Assembly (NCBI GenBank): GCA_949358305.1
Contig: OX442315.1
Coordinates: 4,278,001-4,342,000 of the forward strand
DNA length: 64,000 nt
DNA from: Strigamia acuminata
Taxonomy: Eukaryota > Arthropoda > Chilopoda > Geophilomorpha > Linotaeniidae
Direction: 5' to 3'
The notes beneath the pieces were generated by a model that was given only the letters and a program-made list of their open reading frames with translations, did no database searches and was not told where the DNA came from. The first letter of the stretch is position 1, and each line of letters starts with the position of its first letter. Below, piece by piece: positions 47,501 through 56,691 of the stretch. A program made the position numbers and the translations under genes.

Positions 47501-48354
47501 ACGGTTTAACGGAGCGTTTTAACGCAACACTTGCGAAAATGCTTCTGAACTACGTAAATGAAGATCATACGGACTGGGATGATTTCCTGCCACACCTGTT
47601 ATTCTCGTACAACACGTCGGTTCACGAGACAACTGGATATACCCCATACTTTTTATTAAGGGGGTATGAAGCAGATGTTAACGTCGATGTGAATCTGAAT
47701 CTCCCGAAGAAGGAATTCACTTTGAGAACTGCAAAATTCATCGAGGCAGCAAGGAGAATCTCAAACCAGAGACTGGAGCAGATGTCAGCTAAAAGCAAAG
47801 AAAGATTTGATAAGAACAGAAAGGTTGTGGAGTTCGAGCCTGGAGAATACGTTTATTTGAAAAAACCGAACAGAAAGGTTGGACTCAGTGAGAAATTACT
47901 GCCACAATATTCTGGTCCTTACGAAATAGTGCGCCGAACTGCACCAAACGATTACCAAATAGTAGATTCAACTGGTAAAAAATCAGACATTGTTAACGTG
48001 GAAAGGTTAAAACCTTACAAGCCAAGGAAAGAAGTATCCATAATTATGGATAGGAATAGTGAAACTGAGGTGAAGGCGGAAAATTCTAACAAAACTAAGT
48101 TGATGGAAAGTAAAGGAATTGAAGAAGTTAGAATTAACACTAAAAAAGCACTAAAACAATCAAAAAAACCATGCCAAGAAAGATTCATAAGTGACGAGGA
48201 TCAGATTTCTTTGAAATCGTTGTTCGAGCCGGAAGTGACATCGGAGGAACGTTCGAAGAAATTGCCAACAGAGGACGTCGCTGACGAAACACGTGATTTC
48301 CGTTCTGAGCGGTTAAGACCACGAGCACGGACAAATTATCGCCGGTTTTATTGA
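44551..48354 (+). CDS. pol: Gypsy-4 Pol (PR-RT-RH-IN)
   Basis: About 1267 residues after the frameshift; the GTG at 44557 is not a true start. A basic linker of Arg/Lys runs at the N-terminus. Protease VLDSGGYRN with LLLGD intact, RT AYLDDLIIFS, RNase H STDASAYGLG, integrase zinc motif ending CKKCAAAK, DDE core (GMDTLGKF, LTDRGTEY, Glu of GLTERFNA), then YSGPYEIV. All catalytic residues are present and no stop interrupts, so the copy looks competent. The C-terminus ends with DEDQISLKSLF, a motif shared with the relatives. Confidence 0.94.
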   Translation, partial: LVVPQRQLKSRRRRRRMRRKLEIVDINTTEEMLTIPVVVDDLEVKGVLDSGGYRNIISEELADRVHLFRRPCPYIKLRVIDNSLISPEGIGKITVTIGRLDYSMEVLVVRGFGHELLLGDPFLKQAGCVLDYDRRKVFVGRKSEGFKPEVFPMSRNYLEQTFIGRLTKSIKIPAMHECMLFIGVNNKKTNEDLFAEPLSNLTDRLGVIGCKTLTTFKDGSGIMRVANPTKKAVYLQKGTAIAKAYHVIDIGSFEEQPPNGLNFDSAVSSDLLDTNQKEQLKNLLRRNEDRFATSDQDLGRVKVYKHKIDTGDAQPIHLQPYRRSMKEKEVEAEETQKLLEMDVIRESESPWSAPVLLIKRRDGKWRFCVDWRRLNAVTKKMVYPLPRIDDTLDQLSGAKYFSMMDLIQGYFQVEIDEEDKEKTAFTTSSGHYEFNVLGQGLCNSPAAFQKLMNKVLGNLLGKVCIAYLDDLIIFSKTFDQHLVDLDNVFSKLRTANLKVKLSKCTFGTDTIKYLGHVINAKGVSPDPRNLESVAKFPKPTTVKQLQGFLGLCSYYRKFIRGFSDVSKCLVNLTKKEEKYDWGPPHDEAFQKLKTALTTSPVLAHPNFSEPFMISTDASAYGLGVVLKQKIGKQEHVVAYASRLLSKAEQNYDTTERECLAIIFGIQKFRPYLYGQKFYVITDHSALQWLKTVRNPNGRLTRWSLQLVDYDYEVIHKSGKKHQDADALSRIPEAVGEEEIIDLPLLLLENLDLPAEQRKDQKLKEYVDALRDIERLSKKKRRSLQQFVLQDEVLFRRKNFLGNERLLLVVPKHLQQDVLHEMHDGLPGAHLGLSKTWKRISTRFHWPRIYAEVRDYVLSCKKCAAAKTDTTPPKGLLQPWTTVTRPFQRVGMDTLGKFPTSKKGNNYVFVMTDYLSRAVCARASPTCTAIAAADALVYEIMVKEGSPREILTDRGTEYRNELMEEVSRLYKSKHKTTGGYHARTNGLTERFNATLAKMLLNYVNEDHTDWDDFLPHLLFSYNTSVHETTGYTPYFLLRGYEADVNVDVNLNLPKKEFTLRTAKFIEAARRISNQRLEQMSAKSKERFDKNRKVVEFEPGEYVYLKKPNRKVGLSEKLLPQYSGPYEIVRRTAPNDYQIVDSTGKKSDIVNVERLKPYKPRKEVSIIMDRNSETEVKAENSNKTKLMESKGIEEVRINTKKALKQSKKPCQERFISDEDQISLKSLFEPEVTSEERSKKLPTEDVADETRDFRSERLRPRARTNYRRFY

Positions 48355-48938
48355 ACACCTTGCGCAGAAAGTTCGACTTTATTGAGCGATTAAGCGAGAG
48401 GCCAGTAAGTAAAACTGTTTAACATTGTGTTTCGACTTAGAAGTTGGATAATTTATGATGGACGAACAAATATCTTTGTCCGATTTGGATACTAAGTTAA
48501 CAGAGGAGGACGAAACGACGATAGATAAGCGAGTCGGAATGACATCACGACAAACTTATGATTTAAGAAGTCGATTTGCGTTGGAAATCATCAAAGATCA
48601 TCTGATACCCCATCGAAGAAGACTAAAATTGAAATTACAATTGTTACTTGTATAATTTTGTGTAAAATTTTGTTTTAGATTTTCTCTTGTGTATAGATAA
48701 ACACGAAGAGTTTAATTTTATGTAATTGGCTTTTCCAAGAAAAGTATTGTTAAACTAAGAATTGAGGGATATAAAGGTAATAGAACAATTCTCGTAAATT
48801 TTGTTAATAATTTTGTGAAAAGCAAGAATGATGTTGAAAGTTAGAAGTGAAAATGATAATCTCGAAGTAGAAATTTGGGGGTATTTTCATTTGAAATAAT
48901 TTGAATTTTGGAGACCAAAATTTTTCAAAGGGGGGGGC
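48355..48938 (+). other. Gypsy-4 3' noncoding region and polypurine tract
   Basis: It contains a 66-codon ATG frame (48455-48655) whose start, DEQISLSDL, resembles the C-terminal DEDQISLKSLF of Pol, so it may be a decayed duplication of the pol end rather than a gene. The polypurine tract AAAGGGGGGGG lies at 48927-48937 against the LTR. Confidence 0.6.
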
Positions 48939-49482
48939 TGTTACGAGCGCAGACCTCGCTGTACGACAGCGGGCCTAAACGCTCTGTTTAGAGAATTAAT
49001 TCTGAAAGCTCTCACTAGGCACACTGGAGTTTCCAAATCCGCTCACCAGTTGTCACTGTGTTAATTATGCACAGGGCAACTGGACTAATCAATCAAGTAG
49101 AGCGGGGGTGGACCCAGAGTTTACCTGGTGAGCTAAGTGGGTTTGAGAGAGCAGAAATGTTCTGAGCCTCAAACAGTTAACATGGTAAGTAAAGGCTTCT
49201 GTGGACCAGCGCACACAGCGCTTGGTCCCACCCCGCCTTTCCAAATTCATAGAGATATAATTTGATTATCATTCTTGCTTTCTTGCTTTATGTTTATGTA
49301 AAATAAAGGATTATGTTTATCATTTGATTTTGTTAAGTTTGTAATAAATCCCATAGAATAAAAGAGATTTATTTAAATGATAAATCAGTTCTCTCAATCA
49401 TTTCACCTAAAGGATTTCAAGGTCTTTGCTAAATTAATTAGCATTTGTTATGTGTGTGGATCACCCCAACCCACACGTAACA
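48939..49482 (+). repeat. Gypsy-4 3' LTR
   Basis: This is a 544-bp copy of 42134-42677. Confidence 0.95.
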
Positions 49483-49806
49483 ATATTTACTAATGAAAAT
49501 TTTGACAATTTTGAAAAATGACCGTGAAAATTTGATTGTTTTGATATTTTGAATTAGATAAAGATAATGACAATGAAAATTGAATTGTTTTGAAGTGGAT
49601 TGTTTGATAATTGATTGTTTTTCAGGATATTTTGTTGAATGTTTACTGATAGTTATTTAGTGTTTTTTATAAATGACCGTGAAAATTGAATTGTTTAATT
49701 ATTGAATTTATTTCAGAAAGTGAAAGTGTTTGTGTTGTGAAAAGTGTTTAGTAATAAAAAGGAATTGCTTCGACCCAAAGGATTGTGTCTTCTCTACATT
49801 TAATAA
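49483..49806 (+). other. Gypsy-3 leader, right part
   Basis: AT-rich leader resuming with the duplicated ATAT. Two in-frame TAA codons at 49801-49806 mark the upstream limit of the gag frame. No gene is present. Confidence 0.55.
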
Positions 49807-49887
49807 ATCATTGCGGACTCTAGACGTTACGCGTTTTCAAAATACGTAACGGATTACCTGCTCTCAGGTGTTAAGAAAGAAGAGGAG

Positions 49888-51312
49888 TTGGAAGAAGAGA
49901 CAGCATTGAGCGACAAGGTGACTGAGCGAAAGAGGAAGCCAAAACCCAAAGAGGAACTTAAAACTCAAAAAAGGGAAGGTGAAACCCCGCAACAGCACCT
50001 TATACGAGTTGTTAGTGCTGATCTTCAAGCTGAATTGTTTCCACACGAGGTGGAGCAATTAGGAGAACTATTGATACGGGAACAGAGTGATCTAGACGAC
50101 GCAGACGAGAAGGACATTTTCCAAGACGTTGAGGAGCAACCAAATTTAGAACTTTCATATTTGTGTATTAATAAAGAACAATCTCCAATTAAGATGGCTA
50201 ATGCTTCGCCATCACCAGAAATGTTGGCAATACAAACAGTATTACAAAATTTAGTGGTTAATAGAAGAAATCCAGTTGATTTTGATCCAGCCACTGGAAA
50301 TATCGACACATGGTTAATTGGATACGAAGATACGATTGCCGATGATACTGAAAGAATTAAACATCTGTCAATTGTGCTGAAACATTCTGCATCATCGTGG
50401 TATTTAGACCAACTTCCATTACATCCGACTAGAACTTGGACTGAATGGAAAGATGCGTTGAAAACAAAATTTCGACGACAAATAACAGCAATTTTGGCGA
50501 AATTACAAGCAATGCAGCACAAGGACGGAACAGCTTTGGAACACATGCAGAAAATATTAAAGGAATGCTCTTATGCAAGACCGTCGTTCACGGAAGATCA
50601 AAAGATATTTCACGTGTTTCAAGGACTGAAGAAGGTGATCAGAGATAAATTAGTACCCAATTACCCAAAGACGTTGGACCAATTAACATCACAACTTGGA
50701 TTGTTGGAAGCCCACGCATTCAATGAGGATCCTGCAGAAGTTTTACTAACCCTACTGCAAAAAGCTGTTGATACAACAGGTGAGGTGACACCGAGTTGCT
50801 TGGTAGAACCGAGCGACGTCAATAAAACGAAAGACGAGTTGTTAGCAGAGGTCAAAGTGCTAAGACAACAGCAGCAGTTTGGGGACGTTCAATATGCAGA
50901 GGTCACTCCAGTCTTCTACCAAAATCAATGGTATACGCCACATCCAAACCAGGCCCAGTTCTATAATAGAGGAAACTTTAGAGGGCGACCTGGACAACAA
51001 CGTGGATGGTGGAATAACAACAGTAATTGGAACCAAGGTAGAGGATGGAATAATAATAAAGGTCAAAACAGAGGCAATTGGAATAATCAGTGGAATAATT
51101 CTGGCCAAGGATTCCAACAACAACAACAGCCACAACAGCAATGGAATCCACCGCAACAACAACAACAAGGTCAAAGACAGGGGAATCCAAATAACCAAGG
51201 TCACCCACGAAATCCAAACTATAAAGGTAAAAATTTCATTGAAAATTACCAAGGAGGCCGAGGTCAACGAGGAGCCCCACGTGGTGGACCAGCTAATCAA
51301 TCGGGAAACTAG
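49888..51312 (+). CDS. gag: Gypsy-3 Gag
   Basis: 474 codons from a TTG at 49888; the frame is open from 49807, and the first in-frame ATG is at 50194 (MANASPSP), leaving about 372 residues. Capsid motifs FDPATGNIDTWLIGYE and SWYLDQLP are shared with Gypsy-2. The tail is Gln/Asn/Gly/Arg-rich with RG repeats. Codons 49807-50193 match the Gypsy-2 upstream extension (RRYAFSKYVTDYL against KRYNFSQVVTDYL), which is hard to explain unless translated. Confidence 0.85.
   Translation: MEEETALSDKVTERKRKPKPKEELKTQKREGETPQQHLIRVVSADLQAELFPHEVEQLGELLIREQSDLDDADEKDIFQDVEEQPNLELSYLCINKEQSPIKMANASPSPEMLAIQTVLQNLVVNRRNPVDFDPATGNIDTWLIGYEDTIADDTERIKHLSIVLKHSASSWYLDQLPLHPTRTWTEWKDALKTKFRRQITAILAKLQAMQHKDGTALEHMQKILKECSYARPSFTEDQKIFHVFQGLKKVIRDKLVPNYPKTLDQLTSQLGLLEAHAFNEDPAEVLLTLLQKAVDTTGEVTPSCLVEPSDVNKTKDELLAEVKVLRQQQQFGDVQYAEVTPVFYQNQWYTPHPNQAQFYNRGNFRGRPGQQRGWWNNNSNWNQGRGWNNNKGQNRGNWNNQWNNSGQGFQQQQQPQQQWNPPQQQQQGQRQGNPNNQGHPRNPNYKGKNFIENYQGGRGQRGAPRGGPANQSGN
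51303..51312 (+). promoter_or_regulatory. -1 frameshift site, Gypsy-3
   Basis: GGGAAAC (51303-51309) followed directly by the gag stop TAG; pol is open from 51309 in the -1 frame. Confidence 0.8.
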
Positions 51313-54300
51313 AATGGCCACAAAGACGGAAAAACAAGAAGAAATTCAAAAAGAGAAAATTAGAAATCATTGAGCTGAACGCCACAGATGAACTTTTGCA
51401 GATTCCAGTAGTAGTGAATGGTTTGGAAGTCACTGGTGTCTTGGATTCCGGAGGTTATCGCAACATCATTAATGAAGATTTGGTAAGAACTCTGCAGCTC
51501 AAATACCAACCATGTCCACATGTTCGACTTAGAGTTGTAGATGGTTCATTGATAACCCCAGTAGGAAAAACCAAGATTACCATTGACGTTGGACAACAAC
51601 AACATACTATTGAAGTGCTGATTGTCAGCGGATTTGGCAACCATTTACTGCTAGGAGATAATTTTTTGAGATCTGCAAGGTGCCAGCTCGACTACGACCA
51701 ACAGAAGATCTTTGTAGGGCCAAAAGATAAACAACAAGAAGTATTCCCAATGTCCAAGAATTACACTGAACAAAACTATATTGCGCGAGTTTTAAAACCA
51801 ATAACGATACCAGCTTTACATGAATGTGTAGTACCAATAAAGATAGCAAAGAAAGTTGATGACGAATTGTTTGTAGAACCATTGAGTGGAGTAATCGATC
51901 GATTTGGCGTGATTTGTTGCAAGACATTGACTAAATTCAGAAAAGGTGAAGGAGTTCTGCGTGTTGCGAATCCAACTAAAAAGACAATCTATTTAGGAAA
52001 AAACTCAGCAGTTGCAAAAGCATTTTACGTGATTGAGTCTGGCTTGTTAGATGAAAAAAGAGCTGATCAATTTGACTTTAGCAAGGCCATGGCAAATGAG
52101 AATATGACACCAACTCAACAGGAATTGATGCGACAGCTGCTAGAGAAGAATTCGGATAGATTTGCAACATCTGACAGTGACTTAGGCAGAGCACAGGCAA
52201 TAAAACATCGTATTGATACAGGAGACTCTCCTCCAATCCACTTGCAACCTTATAGACGATCCATTAAGGAAAAAGAAATCGAGGAGGCTGAAACAAAGAA
52301 GTTACTTGAACAAGGAGTAATTAGAGAATCCGAGAGCCCATGGAGTGCACCAGTACTACTCATCAAGAAAAGAGACGGCAGATGGAGATTTTGCGTAGAT
52401 TGGAGACGTTTAAACGCAGTAACAAAGAAAATGGTGTATCCCTTACCGCGTATTGACGACACCCTAGATCAACTAGCGGGTGCGAAGTATTTTTCGATGA
52501 TGGATCTCATTCAGGGATACCACCAAGTCGAAATAGACGAACAAGATCGTGAAAAGACAGCGTTCACGACGTCAAGCGGACATTATGAATTTAATGTCCT
52601 CGGAATGGGATTATGTAACAGCCCAGCCGCCTTTCAAAAATTGATGAATAAAGTGCTTGGGAACCTCTTGGGAAAGGTATGCATAGCGTACCTCGATGAT
52701 TTAATAATATTCTCGAAGACATTCGAACAGCACCTCGTGGATGTGGACGCAGTTTTTGAAAAGCTCAGAATGGCAAACCTGAAAGTTAGGCTGAGTAAAT
52801 GTACGTTTGCTACCGACACCATTCGATACTTAGGACATGTGGTTGATGCTGATGGAGTTTCACCAGATCCCAGGAACCTGGAAGCAGTCGCGAAGTTTCC
52901 ACTTCCTGTGAACGTTAAACAACTACGTGGTTTTTTAGGACTCTGCTCTTATTACCGAAAGTTCATCAAGGGATTTGCAGATATTTCTAAACCTCTGGTG
53001 AATCTCACTAAAAAGGACGAGAAGTTTGACTGGGGTCCGCCCCATGATACAGCTTTTATCACACTCCGAAATGCATTAATAACAGTACCGGTGTTGGCGC
53101 ATCCAGACTTTGCACAGCCATTCATAGTATCAACCGACGCAAGTGCGTATGGAATGGGAGCCATTCTGAAGCAAAAGATCAACAACCAGGAGCGAGTTGT
53201 AGCGTATGCAAGCAAACTGATGAGCACAGCGGAACAAAACTACACCGCCACTGAAAGAGAGTGTCTCGCTATAATGTTTGCAGTACAGAAATTCAGACCT
53301 TACTTGTACGGACAGAAATTCCAAATAATAACCGACCACCAACCCCTCCAATGGCTGAAGTCAGTCCGAAACCCCAATGGACGCTTAGCCAGGTGGGCAT
53401 TGCAATTAGTAGACTTTGATTTCGATATAGTGTATAAAAGCGGCAAAAAGCACACAGACGCCGATGCACTAAGTAGGATACCAGACCAGATGAGTGAAGA
53501 AGAAATAGAAAAATTACCTTCGCTTTTCTTGGAAAATTTGGACCTCCCTGCACAACAGAGGATGGATCCCAAACTACTGGACCTAATTACAGCAGTTGAA
53601 AACCTAGAGCAACTTCCAAAGAAGAGGAGACGACCGCTTAAGCAGTACGTGCTCCACGAGAAAACGTTATTTAGGAAGAAAAACTCTTCAAGTTCCCTAA
53701 ATACAGAAGGATTATTGCTAGTAGTTCCGAAACAACTCCAGAAGGATGTATTGCATGAAATGCACGACGGATTACTAGGAGCTCACTTAGGTTTGGCAAA
53801 AACGTGGAAACGAATAAGAACAAGATTCTTTTGGACAAGAATTTACACCGACGTTAGAAAATACGTCTTGTCCTGCCAAAACTGCGCAAAAGCAAAATCG
53901 ATGACAACTCCAGCTAAAGGACTAATGCAACCGTGGTCAACCGTCTCAAAACCATTCGAGCGGATTGGAATGGACACACTTGGACCTTTCCCATTGTCAA
54001 AACTAGGAAATAAACACGTTTTCGTTGTGACTGATTATTTGTCAAGATCTGTGATTGCAAGAGCTGCACCAGTAGGAACAGCTCTAGAAGCAGCAAAGAC
54101 TTTGGTTTATGAAGTGATTCTTAAGGAAGGCAGCCCAAGAGAAATTTTAAGCGACCGTGGAACGGAATACAGGAACCAAATGATTGAAGAAGTATCTAAT
54201 CTATTCAAAAGTTTGCATAAAACCACCTCAGGATACCACCCAAGGACCAATGGATTAACAGAAAGATTTAATGCGACATTCGCAAAAATGTTGCAAAGTT

Positions 54301-55127
54301 ATGTTAATGATGATCACACCGATTGGGATGAGTTCTTGCCATTTGTCCTGTTTTCCTACAACACGGGAGTTCATGAAACAACAGGTTACACACCGCACTA
54401 TCTTCTTCGAGGATATGATGTGGATTTGACAATAGATGTTAACCTAAATTTGCCCCAAAAGGAGTTCACGTTACGCACATCAAAATTCATGCAACAGGCT
54501 AGGAAGATTGCAAATGAACGACTTCAAAAGCAGTCTGAGAAAAGTAAGAAAAGATTCGACAAAGATAGAGTCAACAAAGAATTCGAACCAGGCGAATTAG
54601 TCTATTTGAAGACCATAAATAGGAAAGTTGGCCTGTCAGAGAAGCTTTTACCTCAATTTTCCGGCCCCTACGAGATTGTGCGACGAACAGCTCCAAATGA
54701 CTATGAAATTATTAATTCCACACGAAAGAAAAGTGATATTGTTAACGTAGAAAGGTTGAAACCGTATAAAGCAAGAATTGAAGAAGACATAGACGAAGCT
54801 TTGAAAGAGATGCCAGAAAAGAAAGTGAAATTTGCTGAAAAAGTGAAAAAAATCAGTAAAAAAGGAGAAATTGCAGTTGAAATTCTGGATAAGCCAACAA
54901 AAACAAAGCAAATCAAAGCAAAAGAACGTTATATCGATGATAGTGACCAAATTTCTCTCAAATCATTATTTGAACCGCAAACAGAACTTGAAAACACTGA
55001 AAAACAACTTAAAAACCCGCCACTAGATGGCGCGAATACGCAAAACGACGACTATCGTTTGCGCAAGCTCAGACCGAAGGCGAGAAAATCCTACCGCCAT
55101 TGCTACTCCACATTTTCGCCAAGGTGA
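51309..55127 (+). CDS. pol: Gypsy-3 Pol (PR-RT-RH-IN)
   Basis: About 1272 residues from the frameshift; the TTG at 51396 is inside the frame. Protease VLDSGGYRN with intact HLLLGDNFL, RT AYLDDLIIFS, RNase H STDASAYGMGA, integrase zinc motif ending CQNCAKAK, DDE core (GMDTLGPF, LSDRGTEY, Glu of GLTERFNA), FSGPYEIV and DSDQISLKSLF at the end. It is the closest relative of the Gypsy-2 Pol in this window and shows what the Gypsy-2 protease lacks. No defect is visible. Confidence 0.94.
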   Translation, partial: LEWPQRRKNKKKFKKRKLEIIELNATDELLQIPVVVNGLEVTGVLDSGGYRNIINEDLVRTLQLKYQPCPHVRLRVVDGSLITPVGKTKITIDVGQQQHTIEVLIVSGFGNHLLLGDNFLRSARCQLDYDQQKIFVGPKDKQQEVFPMSKNYTEQNYIARVLKPITIPALHECVVPIKIAKKVDDELFVEPLSGVIDRFGVICCKTLTKFRKGEGVLRVANPTKKTIYLGKNSAVAKAFYVIESGLLDEKRADQFDFSKAMANENMTPTQQELMRQLLEKNSDRFATSDSDLGRAQAIKHRIDTGDSPPIHLQPYRRSIKEKEIEEAETKKLLEQGVIRESESPWSAPVLLIKKRDGRWRFCVDWRRLNAVTKKMVYPLPRIDDTLDQLAGAKYFSMMDLIQGYHQVEIDEQDREKTAFTTSSGHYEFNVLGMGLCNSPAAFQKLMNKVLGNLLGKVCIAYLDDLIIFSKTFEQHLVDVDAVFEKLRMANLKVRLSKCTFATDTIRYLGHVVDADGVSPDPRNLEAVAKFPLPVNVKQLRGFLGLCSYYRKFIKGFADISKPLVNLTKKDEKFDWGPPHDTAFITLRNALITVPVLAHPDFAQPFIVSTDASAYGMGAILKQKINNQERVVAYASKLMSTAEQNYTATERECLAIMFAVQKFRPYLYGQKFQIITDHQPLQWLKSVRNPNGRLARWALQLVDFDFDIVYKSGKKHTDADALSRIPDQMSEEEIEKLPSLFLENLDLPAQQRMDPKLLDLITAVENLEQLPKKRRRPLKQYVLHEKTLFRKKNSSSSLNTEGLLLVVPKQLQKDVLHEMHDGLLGAHLGLAKTWKRIRTRFFWTRIYTDVRKYVLSCQNCAKAKSMTTPAKGLMQPWSTVSKPFERIGMDTLGPFPLSKLGNKHVFVVTDYLSRSVIARAAPVGTALEAAKTLVYEVILKEGSPREILSDRGTEYRNQMIEEVSNLFKSLHKTTSGYHPRTNGLTERFNATFAKMLQSYVNDDHTDWDEFLPFVLFSYNTGVHETTGYTPHYLLRGYDVDLTIDVNLNLPQKEFTLRTSKFMQQARKIANERLQKQSEKSKKRFDKDRVNKEFEPGELVYLKTINRKVGLSEKLLPQFSGPYEIVRRTAPNDYEIINSTRKKSDIVNVERLKPYKARIEEDIDEALKEMPEKKVKFAEKVKKISKKGEIAVEILDKPTKTKQIKAKERYIDDSDQISLKSLFEPQTELENTEKQLKNPPLDGANTQNDDYRLRKLRPKARKSYRHCYSTFSPR

Positions 55128-56113
55128 ATGCGAGCTTCTTGCGTGAACCAAAGCTTAAATTTTGATATTTATTTGTTGTGTCGTGAATTGAATTGTGTTT
55201 TTTGAGGTTTGTGAACATATTTTAAGTGTTTTAGTATGATTTTGAGTTGAAATATTAGGTTAAAAGTGTATAAAATACCGAACTTTGCAAAACGAAACAA
55301 ATCGCGATCTTTGTTCATTCGTGCTGATAATTTTCTTAGACTTTGGATTAATTTTAATGAATAGGAAAATATGTTAGAAATGTTATTTTACATAGTATTA
55401 GCAGATAAAAATTGGTTTTAGTGAGATTAAAATTCTTAATAATGTTAAATTTGATGACACGAAAATCCGAGGTCGCGAGGCGAAGTAATTAATGCGAATT
55501 TAGTGAAGTTTATCGTAATTTGAATAAAACTGATTATGTGAATTGTAAATAAATTTTCAAACACAAAAATTTTGTAAATGTTCTAGGATTTAGAGAGTTG
55601 ATGTTTTAGAAGAGAATTCAAATTTTTAAAGAAAATAATGAAAACCAAAAACAAATTTATTTTTTGAAAAGAGTTAAATTATTTTATGAGAATTTATTGT
55701 GAAATTTAAATGTTGTATTTTATTTCTGAAGGTTTATTGTAAAAATGGATGAAATAATTTGGTTAATTATAATTCGAACCAATTTGAATTGTTTAATTAG
55801 TGTTTAATTTTCATTCTTATTTGAGTTTTGAATTTAAGTTTTGTAAGTTTTTCTTGAATAGTAAGTTAAGTTGGAAATTATGATTGTATAATTTATGAAG
55901 TAATATGACCAATATGAGAAATATTGTATTTGAAACAGATTAAGATTTTTCTTTTGTATGTACATCAATCTAAAAGGGAGTAAAAAGAGATGTAAATTGT
56001 TTTATTTGACACTATGAATTGAGATCTAATATTTGGTAAAGAGAGAACTAAAAAGAGAATTGTCTTCAACCGAAATTTAATTTTAGAGACCAAAATTACG
56101 CAAAAAAGGGAGT
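55128..56113 (+). other. Gypsy-3 3' noncoding region and polypurine tract
   Basis: Nearly 1 kb of AT-rich sequence after pol, with no ORF comparable to the Ulp1-like gene of Gypsy-2. The polypurine tract AAAAAAGGGAG is at 56102-56112. Confidence 0.65.
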
Positions 56114-56691
56114 TGCTACGCGTACAGGCCGTCCCGATCAACGGGCGACCCGTAGCGCGTAATTCGGCTATAATTCGGATAAAAGTTGCTAAATTTCGTC
56201 CATAGATGGCGTTGGCAATCGATTACATCATTGCCTCGTCACTGGACTTATCAATTAGTTAAAGGGGGTAACAGGAGCTTTCCTGTGAAGTGAATCCGCC
56301 CAAGTTTGACAGTTCTCTTCCAGCTCTCACTTGAGAGTGAACTCAAATCCCTCCTACCTAATGTCAGCCTGTTCTTGGCTGGCTGTGGAAATTGCTATTA
56401 ATTTAATCACTATTTAATAGTTTCAGATTGCATCTCAATTCAGAGTGTCACTTATGATTTATAATTAGAGTTTATATAATTTATATAATTTATGTAGTTC
56501 ATTATTTGAGTTTAAGTTATTTGCCAATGTAAACAGTGTAAACTCATCCATTTGAAGGAATAATCAAACAGCTTTGCTGTCTGGTTAAATAAAAACTAGA
56601 TTGAATTTAAAACTAATTAAAATGACTCTTTATTTCCTATCAAATCCCAGTTGTGTGGGTAGCCTCAAGTGGGCCTAAATCCCACATAACA
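56114..56691 (+). repeat. Gypsy-3 3' LTR
   Basis: This is a 578-bp copy of 40862-41439, followed by the duplicated GTAC. Confidence 0.95.

Larger units (their letters stand above)
42134..49482 (+). mobile_element. Gypsy-4, Ty3/gypsy element
   Basis: A 7.35-kb plus-strand element with 544-bp LTRs and the duplication ATAT (42130-42133 and 49483-49486), inside the leader of Gypsy-3. It carries gag, pol by -1 frameshift and no third gene. It belongs to the same lineage as Gypsy-2 and -3 but is more distant. Confidence 0.95.
40862..56691 (+). mobile_element. Gypsy-3, Ty3/gypsy element, split by Gypsy-4
   Basis: A plus-strand element with 578-bp LTRs and target duplication GTAC (40858-40861 and 56692-56695). 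It sits in the Polinton at the junction of the small virion protein gene and the protease gene. Its leader is interrupted by Gypsy-4. Without that insert it is about 8.5 kb. Pol and gag are close relatives of those of Gypsy-2. Confidence 0.95.

Noticed and set aside
50860-51373. Antisense and alternate-frame ORFs over the gag tail
   Set aside because: They come from the low-complexity Gln/Asn/Gly codons and have repetitive, hydrophobic or Ile-rich composition.
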